This document shows positions 56,497-64,000 of a DNA stretch of 64,000 nt, one piece after another. The notes under the pieces were generated by a model that was not told the origin of the DNA, did not search any database, and saw only the letters and a program-made list of their open reading frames with translations. The stretch lies in assembly GCA_030374805.1 (NCBI GenBank), contig JARGSG010000026.1:310001-374000 (forward strand), read 5' to 3'. The position numbers and the translations under genes are program-made. This stretch comes from Gracilaria gracilis (lineage: Eukaryota; Rhodophyta; Florideophyceae; Gracilariales; Gracilariaceae). How positions within the stretch are numbered: the stretch's first letter is position 1; the number at the start of each line of letters is the position of its first letter.

Positions 56497-57541
56497 GGCA
56501 CAATAGCAACCCTGCAAGCCATGAATTTGGCTTCACATTCAGTGCCATCAGGCTCAGGAAAGACTTGGTGGACTCTGTATCCTATTTCGATATAGGGAAT
56601 AACGTAGGGGGGGAAGATGAGGACGCGAGCAACGATGAAGACCTTCTAGACTGCAAACTGTAGAGGAACACAAAGAAGAACTTCCGGAGGCTGGAGTAGT
56701 GCGTTTTCTATTGAGTAGACTGGTATGGTGACGAGCGGCGAAATGATTTCGGAGCAGATGAATGTTATCTGATTGATGGTTAAGGTCCGACCGTTTGGGA
56801 TGCAACGCGGTCGCATCCTTCGAACCTGCAGCTGCACGCGGAGGGGGAAGAAAGTTTGACTCTCATTTTTTCCTCCAAATCACTGAAATTGAAGTGGGAA
56901 AAACGTGTAGGGAAAACGAAGAACCAGACATCTGCCAGTTAGACAAGCTCTAAAAATTGTTCAGATTGCATGATACTCTTTACTGTACCAAGTGCTTTTA
57001 ACCATACATGGAATAAAACGCTTTGAAACTTGACAGATCAGCGCTTAGAGCGATAAATGAAATATTGATAGCCTTCTTGAACTGCTCGAATTTGAGTAGA
57101 CGCAGGGTGAAGTTATTAGGGGTTGTCACGTGAAGAGCAGAAACTTTTACTTCATTGGGCCTGCACTTCCTTTCTCTTCAATTCCATTCCCATCTTCCTT
57201 TGCTGCTCGCAGATTAGACGGGCCGCGATGGGGGTTTGCCGTTATCAATATCTTCACTTGTATCAATTTTGTCATCCGAATCTGTTTTCTTCCCTTCGCT
57301 CTGACGGCTTTCCCTTCTCCTTTTCCTTTTCCGAAACACTTCTTCAACTGGAGCTTCCTCTTCCATCACCCGTAGCCACTAGGTCTCTGTAATGCTGCGA
57401 ATGTCATGCATCACTTTCGACTTTCATCTTCCTCGACCATAAGATATGAGAATGTTTTGCTCTCTTCTCTCTGCCGTCTTCCGGTTCACTTCTGGTTGTA
57501 GAACCCATTCTGATAGCTTTGATTCTTCAGCAAATATAGGT
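56497..57541. other. No recognisable gene
   Basis: Between the hAT remnant and the remodeller gene. A minus-strand Lys-rich peptide at 57147-57347 (MKKCFGKGKGEGKAVRAKG) could be a decayed C-terminal tail of the remodeller. Nothing else is recognised. Confidence 0.3.
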
Positions 57542-59311
57542 TTATACAACTCGTTCTCCGCTTTTTCTTTTTCGTACTTGACGGAGTCGTCGTACTTGTT
57601 TTCCGTTTGGACAAAGAGTCGTTTCGAACCTTTTACAGTCAGGACGCTCTCTGTACTGTCTTCGCCATTCCTTTGACGACAAAATGTCCTTGAACATCTG
57701 GTGTTTGTTCATTTCTGTGCTCATGTTGTTGAACTGCCTAGCTTGGATGATCTGGGCGTCAATCTGGAGCGTTCGGTTTGCTTGCTCCAATATTTTTTCT
57801 TCAATGGTGCTTAAACAAATCAAACGAAACACTTGTACATCTTTAGTCTGATCAATGAAATGGGTGCCATCCTGAGCTTGAAGGTCTATCATGGGGTTCC
57901 AATCATAGTCAAATATGATTACGATATCTGCTGCTTTAAGTTTCAATCCTAAGCCTCCGGCACGTGTCGAAAGCAAAAATCAGAAATAAGGGGAGTCCTT
58001 AGCTTTGAACTTGTTCAGTATGGATTGCCGATAATCATCTTTCGTCGTACCGTCAAGACGTTGGTTCTGAACGTCTATCGCGTGAAGAAAGTATTCGGGA
58101 TGATCCATGGCTGCAGTCATTTGAGAAAAGATAAGAGTTCGGTCTCCATGGAGCCCTGATTTTAGAAACTTATCATAGAGCAGATGGAACTTCCCAATGG
58201 CCTGGATTACATAGTTTTGGGGAAGAGTTGCAATTGCTTCAAATTCGTAAAACAGATAAGGATTATTACAAACTTTCTTGCACTGCATTAGCAGATTGTT
58301 AAATGCCCTTACTCCGTTCGCCTTTCCAAGTGCTAGCCCGATATGATTCATGACCTAAAGATATATTGCTCTTTTCCATGATGACATAGCGCAGTGAAGA
58401 ACATGTTCAAGTTTTTGTCGGAGTTGAGATTCTATATCTAACTTCAGCCTCCGAAGCAGAAACAGTCGCAGAAACTGGTGCAGGCGATCGATAAACAACA
58501 AGGTCTCCTTTCTTATAGTTCCTCTGAGTCTCCAAGAGCCGTTGTTTCAAACGCCTTCTTAAACCATGTCTCAAACGTGTCGGCGGAAGCGAAAGTAGTG
58601 GGCAACAGATAATTGAGCAATGCCCATAGTTCAGTAAGAATGTTCTGCAATAGAGTACCAGTAGGAAGTAGTCGATTGTGAGATTTGTATTTGACACCAA
58701 GAGTCATCTCCAGCTCGCAATTGGCGTTTTTCATTCGGTGTCCCTCGTCAGTAACCATGTACTGCCAGACTGGCAGTGCCAGTATATCGGAATGAGAATA
58801 TTCTGGTCTTTCACTGTGAACTCATACGTGGGAAGGGGAAGGATCACTTTGTAATCACCGCCTGCCATTTGGGACTGCTGACTGTTCTTTATAGTGGAAT
58901 TTTCACCCCCTGTATACGACTTTAGTCAGGGATGGGGCCCACAAGTCTAGTTCACGGGCCCAGTTTCCCATCTTGATAAGCGGGACAATGACTAGAAATG
59001 GACCAGGGTTCTTCTCCTTCTCGAATAGATACGTAATAAGAGATAGGGTCTCGATTTTCTTTCCGAGTCTAATTTCGTCAGCAATAATTCCGTTCAAATG
59101 ACTGTTGTACAAGGACACCAACCATTAACGACCTTGGACTTGGTAAGCCTTCAGTGTACGAAAGACAATTATGTATGTTTGTCGCACTTTCTATTGCAAA
59201 GAGTTTGTAATTGTATAGTACAAGTCGCGCCTCCGCCACATCGCATCAAAATAAACTGCGTCCCTGGTTTGTAACTCTTCCATGAACGTGTTGAACTGCC
59301 ATTACCATCGG
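57542..59311 (-). pseudogene. Brahma/Snf2-type chromatin-remodelling ATPase, helicase part
   Basis: Minus strand, N to C: TLKAYQVQGR then a stop (CAA to TAA) and [18 protein letters not shown] (motif I; GLGKT is RLGKK), [29 protein letters not shown] in another frame, VTDEGHRMKNANCELE (motif II DEGH), LLPTGTLLQNILTELWALLN (motif III), RLHQFLRLFLLRRLK, CKKVCNNPYLFYEFE, DRTLIFSQMTAAMD, LDGTTKDDYR, STRAGGLGLKL (motif V) and IEEKILEQANRTLQID. This is the SNF2 family, nearest to STH1/BRM. Several stops (about 59120, 58903, 58352, 57977) and frameshifts (near 58900, 58750, 58510). Its N-terminal pieces lie at 61346-61403 and 61952-62347, separated by two transposon insertions. Confidence 0.85.
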
Positions 59312-59313
59312 TA

Positions 59314-61343
59314 CAGGTGAACACTGTATTTAGTGTGGATTCAGATATAGTGTAGAAACGCATATAGTGTGCACCACGCTAACTTGTGTGTGGCATACGA
59401 GCGCTGTCACTGATATAGTGTGGGTACAAACCAGTTTGCGCGCCACAACAATGGTCTTTGAACAGTGTGTCCGTAGCCCTTTCTCGAGACAGACACCTTT
59501 GTAATCACAGACAAAACACAATGTCCCTTTATGCCTCACCTCTTGTGAGCGCATTCGCCCGAATGGCGAACCCACCGCCCAATTTAGACACAGCCGAAGA
59601 CGTTCAAGAGAGTAATGCCTCAAGTATCACGCCTTCCACAGGCACCCAGTCACCTTCGAGCAGCGTTACTAACCCCCCCGACACAAACAAACCGAAGAGA
59701 GCCCCACAAGTGGTTCTAAACATCTCTCAAAGAACCCAAATCATCAAATGGATGATCAATGACCGGCAAACAAACGGCCAAAAACACCTCTTTTCGCGTA
59801 CTATCGCTTACTTCCCACAGCACTTTAGGGGCAACTACAAGGCAACCATCAACGCGCAAGCCGCTACTGGGTCAAAAGAAGTGGTGAAAGCAGCGGGGAG
59901 AGGTCCACAAACATATCCTTCGTGACCCTCACCAAACATGGGCTCCGCAGGCACAACTGCAAAGCCCAGAGTGGAAGAGGACGAAAGCTCTCCGCGTGGG
60001 TCAGCGCGTTACATGCCGATCTTCTCCAAGAATTCAATATCATGCGTAAAGCAGGGGTGAAGTTCAATACCCGTCTGCTTCGTCGTCTAGCTCTAACGCT
60101 GATTGGCAGGCGGACCAGTGGAGAATATCACCAAACAATGTCAGACCCGAGAACAAAATCGCCAATTCAAGACCGCATTACATACCGCTGGGTGCAGTCG
60201 TTCATGGAGAGGTCGCAAATCGTCTGTCGAGCGCAGTGGGGAAAGCTGATGGTCTCCCCGGCTAAGCAGGAACAGATAAAAAGAGAAGTGGCCTACCATT
60301 TGGGGCAACTTGCCCGCGAGTTTCGCTCCAATGCACTCCGTGAAGAAGACGTGTTCAATGCAGACGAGACGCATTTCTGTATAAACATGGATAACCATAA
60401 GACGTTAGCGCTAATTGGTGACAAAAACGTGCGGTACGCAGATGTAGTATCAGGGGACGATGGTATGACAATGATGGTTCTCATCTCCGGTGGTCCTCGG
60501 GCGCAACTAGAGATTCCAATGATGATATTCAAGAAAGCAGATAAGAACTATCCCATCAGAGGCCTAACTGATGATGTTCCTGGCGTTGTATACCGTACAG
60601 GTCCAAAGGCGTGGATGGACAAACGCGTCTTTTTAGAGTGGGTGCGTGAGAAGCGGATTTTTGGCCCCCTTCCAGATTATCGTAAGCGTGTGATATATCT
60701 CGAAAATGTTAACACGCATGATGTAACTGACCAGGTGAGGCAGGCGTTATCCGAAATTAACACGGAGATTCGGTTTTTCCCCTTTAACGCGAAAAATCTT
60801 GTTCAACCAGCGGATAGCTTCGTCATTCAAAAACTGAAGACATATTGGCGGCAGGACTGGGCCGATTTTAAGATGGACTTGCTGCAGAACGGCGTGTGGG
60901 GAGATGGACCGCAAGCGTCCGGCAAACTTACCAATCCCGGAAAGCGGCACTTTTTAAAGCTGGCTGCTAGGTCGGTACGAGCTGTGAGCTCGCAGAGGGA
61001 CGAGGAGGGTGTGAGCTACTCGAGGAAGGCGATGATTAGGTGTGGTGTGGCTCTAAAATTGAATGGGCAGTGGGAGGAACGGCAACTCTTCCCAGAGCTC
61101 CAGGTCATTGTGGCGAAGTAGAGGGCGAAGTTTGACGGAGAGGAGGTGGGGAGCAGTGCTTGACCAGCTTTTCAGAATCCACACTAATTGTTTGTGTCAA
61201 TTATAGTGTGGTCCACACTAATTCTTTCTACACTGAAATAGTGTGGATTCGAATATAGTGTGGTCCACACCAATTGGTGTGTGGGTGTCGTAAATTGGGT
61301 CTTCTTTATTAGTGTGGTCCAAAATAAATACATTGTTCACCTG
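59314..61343 (+). mobile_element. Complete pogo-like (DDE_1) transposon, 2030 bp, TA target duplication
   Basis: Flanked by TA at 59312-59313 and 61344-61345. Inverted ends: left CAGGTGAACACTGTATTTA, right the reverse complement of CAGGTGA­ACAATGTATTTA. Inside each end several TAGTGTGG or CCACACTA words repeat, probably transposase-binding sites; the right side has the palindrome TAGTGTGGTCCACACTA at 61204. It sits inside the minus-strand remodeller gene. One nearly intact transposase gene on the plus strand. Confidence 0.9.
59521..61163 (+). pseudogene. pogo-like (DDE_1) transposase, one frameshift and one late stop
   Basis: ATG 59521 in frame 1 (Ser/Thr-rich start, then an HTH-like part LNISQRTQIIKWMIND, SRTIAYFPQHFRGNYKAT). 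A 1-bp loss near 59860 moves it to frame 0 (RYWVKRSGESSGER), open to a TAG at 61119, 14 codons before the TGA at 61161. The catalytic domain has VFNADETHF (D), VIYLENVNTH, where the second acid is E instead of the usual D of LLDNxxxH, and KNLVQPADSFV (D). The GRGRK basic patch lies upstream. It would bind the TAGTGTGG ends and cut at TA. The C-terminus matches the fragment at 1-204. Confidence 0.85.
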
Positions 61344-61345
61344 TA

Positions 61346-61403
61346 CCTTTGGATCTTTTGCGCTCCCGCTCGGTTGAACACAGATTTGCATGAGGTATCT
61401 GTC
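61346..61403 (-). pseudogene. Remodeller gene sliver between two insertions
   Basis: Minus strand encodes DRYLMQICVQPSGSAKDPKV. It continues the LLRQT end of the N-terminal piece in frame if the solo LTR and one target-duplication copy are ignored, and ends at the TA where the pogo-like element inserted. In Brahma-type proteins this place reads LLxQTDxYL. Confidence 0.75.
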
Positions 61404-61408
61404 CGTCT

Positions 61409-61951
61409 TGTGGTATAACAAAATAATATAGAGAGTCCGAAGCGGTCTTGAGACTCGAGCGCCGGCAGCGTATAGTCGTGTGACTGTAATGAGTCCGAAC
61501 GGTGAGGGAGGGCGGGAGCACCGGGCGGTCGGAGGGAGAGTGGACGGTTGGTATCACCAAGCGCGTACAGGTGCGCGCAAAATGGTACGAAAGTTCTGAG
61601 AAATCTTAGTAGATTACTGTGCGGTCTATCGTAAGCGCAAGCTGGCGAGGAAGATGTTCGGCAGAAGATGCTCGTCGTTTACGATTGAGGAAGCAGCGAT
61701 ATACGAACTACAACTAAATATCTGGTCTAGGCGCCCTACTAACTACTGTACGTTCGATCCACTTACTGTGCCAGAGCCCCGCACCACGAAATTTGCACAC
61801 TTGTCCAACTTGTACGCTCAACCCGTCCGTCACCCAATCCCTAAATCATACACGTGGCGGTGCCACTGTACCGGCCCACTGCGCACTGCCTCTTTGTACG
61901 TGAACGACCAATCGAATACTCCAGGCAACAACCTGGGCCCATTATACTACA
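61409..61951. repeat. Solo LTR of the Ty3-like family with 5-bp target duplication
   Basis: Begins TGTGGTATAA and ends TTATACTACA. CGTCT flanks it on both sides (61404-61408 and 61952-61956). Homologous to the LTR at 24140-24683 along its whole length. A solo LTR arises by recombination between the two LTRs of a full element. It interrupts the remodeller coding sequence. Confidence 0.9.
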
Positions 61952-62347
61952 CGTCTGCCGCAACAACTGCAGCAAGCACTTGTTTTTAGTTTTCTTCAGC
62001 AGCTTCAGATACCCCTGCTCATCATTGCTTCGAAGAAGTCTTAGAAGTTCAATTCTCTCTAGCTTCCTGCGCCTTTTTTCAGCTCTATTCTTCTCCATTA
62101 AAAAACGTTCAAAATTCTTCCACACACGAGTCTGAACGCTCGACGGCTCTAAAACATCAACCACGCGAAGTTTCTCTCGATATTGGCGATTGAAAAGCAG
62201 AAACAAAAAAGCAACAGAACCCCATACCAATTTGGCAAAGCTTAACGCGGAAGCCCTCACTCTTGGATCTGGATTCGCGACAATCAGCCTCTGAAAACGT
62301 ATCAAAACTTGCATTGCCATCTTCGGGTTCCTTTTGGGTGCTAGCAC
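61952..62347 (-). pseudogene. Brahma/Snf2-type ATPase, N-terminal (HSA to post-HSA) part
   Basis: Open minus-strand frame from 62347 into the LTR. RVWKNFERFLMEKNRAEKRR and KLERIELLRLLRSNDEQGYL, then KLLKKTKNKCLLQLLRQT, match the HSA region and the following ExxRLxxLxxxDEEGYxKLLxxxKxxRLxxLLxQT pattern of BRM/STH1 proteins, which bind actin-related proteins. Upstream frames at 62360-62548 may be more of the N-terminus but show no known motif. The frame continues at 61403 across the solo LTR. Confidence 0.75.
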
Positions 62348-62897
62348 AATGGTTGATGTCTAGTGGCACCATGTATTCACTCTAGCAGCATTCAACAGCG
62401 CGTCAACAATCTTAAAGCACAGAGCTGGCGACTCGACAAACGCATAGTCCGCAGAAGCCTCGTGTTTTGCTTCGAACTGCTTGCGCACGTCGGCTATTTG
62501 CACGTCTGAACTCACGCTGTCTGCACGCATGAGACTGCATACCACCATTTCCAGATCGCCACCAGAAACGTTTGCAGGAGACGGTACCGACGTATATCGA
62601 CCACCAACAGAGCTGACCGACCAGAAAGCTCATACAAACATTGACCAAATTTAGATCTTGACTCTGTCTGCACTCTATCCAAGGTACCGCAACACTAATG
62701 AATTACCAAACAATGGTTGACAACCCGTGGTAACTTAGCACTGGATACTACTGGTAAGCCTTACCAGCCCTTTCATTCCCGAATGAAGCCGATTGTATTC
62801 AATCACACGTTGAATAATTTGAGTTCTGTACTGCTTGTGGCTTTTGTGTCTCGTCTGCAACAGACCGAGAGAAGATTTAATAAATTTTTTTCCAGGC

Positions 62898-64000
62898 CTA
62901 AAATTTATCGATCTTGTGCGACGCTGCTGCGTAGCAGTCGAATGCCATCGCTGGTCCATAAAAGTCTCTTCGGAGAGAAAGATAGAGCTTCCTGCCCCCA
63001 GCGTGTGCGCCCATTTTGACGTAATGCGACAAACGCAATACCCTCTGTTGAAAGGAGTGAGGAATCACAATCCATGGGCAAGATTCAAACATCCTGACAA
63101 GGGTTCCCCTTTCCTTGACAACAAAGAGTAGTTTGAATCCTCCGTTGAGCCGGCCACAAATCTACGTACGGAAGGCATTCCCTTGTTTTTCAAGGATTAA
63201 CTCTTCTGGATTAATGGGTATAAATGAACCAGACGGTAGCTCATCCGGTTCTGCGGCGAGAATATCATCGTATACATTATCCGAAATATACTCGGCTCTA
63301 TCTACGAGGTCTTCCTCTAGGAAACAGTGTATGCCGAGGTCCTCAACTGGCTCTGATTCCCCAGAGTTTCCAAGCCTGGAGAGCGCATCAGCCTGGATAT
63401 TCAGGGTTCCTTTCTTGTACCTGACATCGAAGTCGAATTCCGAGAGCCGGAGACGCCAACGCATAAGGCCACCAGAAGGTTCTAAAACGTCCATTTGCCA
63501 ACGGAGTGGAGAATGATCCGTTTGTACCACGAAGTGGGTCGCCATGAGATAGAGTCTCAACGTTGTTAATGCCCAAACGATTGCAAGACACTGCCTCTCA
63601 AAGACTGATTAATTACGCTCGTGGAAGTTCAAAGAGCGGGACCAATATCCAAAAGCATGTCGCTTGCCATCTTCCGCGGTCTAGAACACTGCACAATCTA
63701 ACTGGTTATTACTGGCAACAGTGTCAACTTCGAACGGAAGCCAAGGTTTGGGTAAAGCCAAGACTGGCGGAGACGTAACAGCGTCTACTTGACGCGAAAA
63801 GGCAGACGCTTCCGCGTCGCCAAAGGGTTCCAGTTTAACTGGTTATCTTTTTTTGAGAAGGGAGTGAGAGGAGCCGCAAGATCTGCGAAATTCGGTTCGA
63901 AGTGGAGGTAAACGTTGCACAGCCCGAGAAATAATCGGAGTTCCGTTTGAGTTGTCGGATGATTCGCTTCCTTCAGCGACTTGAGCCTTACCTCATCGAC
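62898..64000 (-). pseudogene. Ty3-like retrotransposon pol fragment: RT end, RNase H, integrase finger (partial)
   Basis: Enters from the right edge. In order on the minus strand: RT thumb and connection (TQTELRLFLGLCNVYLHF, FADLAAPLTPFSKKD), a frameshifted palm-to-RNase H stretch (VLALPKPWLPFEVDT, FGYWSRSLNFHE), RNase H end (THFVVQTDHSPLRWQMD, FDFDVRYKKGTLNIQADALS), an in-frame TAG at 63162, and an integrase HHCC-like finger (IPHSFQQRVLRLSHYVKMGA, LRRDFYGPAMAFD). The order RT-RNaseH-INT is that of Ty3 elements. At least two frameshifts and three stops. Whether it belongs to the family of the LTRs at 24.1 and 61.4 kb is unknown. Confidence 0.8.

Overview
The window is eukaryotic DNA, dense in mobile elements and largely decayed. 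I see no operons, no ribosome-binding sites and no bacterial gene spacing. Almost every long reading frame is a transposase, a retrotransposon protein or a eukaryotic gene fragment, and most are broken by in-frame stops and frameshifts. Several families (fungal-type small kinase, fungal-type 2OG protein, Plavaka-like transposase, SWI/SNF ATPase) and the near lack of introns would suit a red alga (florideophyte) or a fungus-like genome. My best guess is a red alga, with low confidence.

Layout. 1-341: 3' end of a pogo-like DNA transposon. 1070-2810: broken type II membrane glycosyltransferase (fucosyltransferase-like). 5141-7886: broken MULE transposase in an AT-rich setting. 9064-10222: frameshifted Cys-rich protein. 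10.6-11.2 kb: degenerate GC-rich repeats. 11.55-13.3 kb: second, heavily broken pogo-like transposase. 13.65-17.14 kb: J-domain-like and charged region running into a second MULE transposase with a SWIM-like finger. 17.6-22.2 kb: element 'A', with a 2OG-Fe(II) dioxygenase-like gene, a minus-strand gene and a coiled-coil gene. 22.2-24.7 kb: LTR plus Gag of a Ty3-like element on the minus strand. 24.7-25.4 kb: a second Gag-like ORF. 25.6-26.0 kb: MITE. 26.3-27.3 kb: broken kinase. 27.8-28.4 kb: repeat protein. 28.8-30.3 kb: Crypton-like tyrosine recombinase remnant. 30.9-33.5 kb: large degenerate 2OG protein. 34.1-34.5 kb: second recombinase fragment. 34.8-37.3 kb: element A copy 2. 37.5-44.1 kb: Plavaka/CACTA-like element with two convergent genes. 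44.3-52.95 kb: foldback element with ~1.24-kb inverted ends, at least 14 copies of a ~75-bp palindrome, two 122-bp hairpin arrays and a bacterial-type DNA methyltransferase gene. 53.0-53.6 kb: element A copy 3 end. 54.6-56.5 kb: broken hAT transposase. 57.5-62.3 kb: Brahma/Snf2-type remodeller gene on the minus strand, split by a complete pogo-like element (59314-61343, TA duplication) and a solo LTR (61409-61951, 5-bp duplication CGTCT). 62.9-64.0 kb: Ty3-like pol fragment running off the right edge.

Two mobile elements here carry candidate DNA-modifying enzymes: the foldback element has an N4/N6-type methyltransferase, and element A has a 2OG dioxygenase fold. Inactivating stops in nearly every family are TAA, TAG and TGA in contexts that fit C-to-T change of CAA, CAG and CGA. 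This looks like an island where elements land, nest and decay together.
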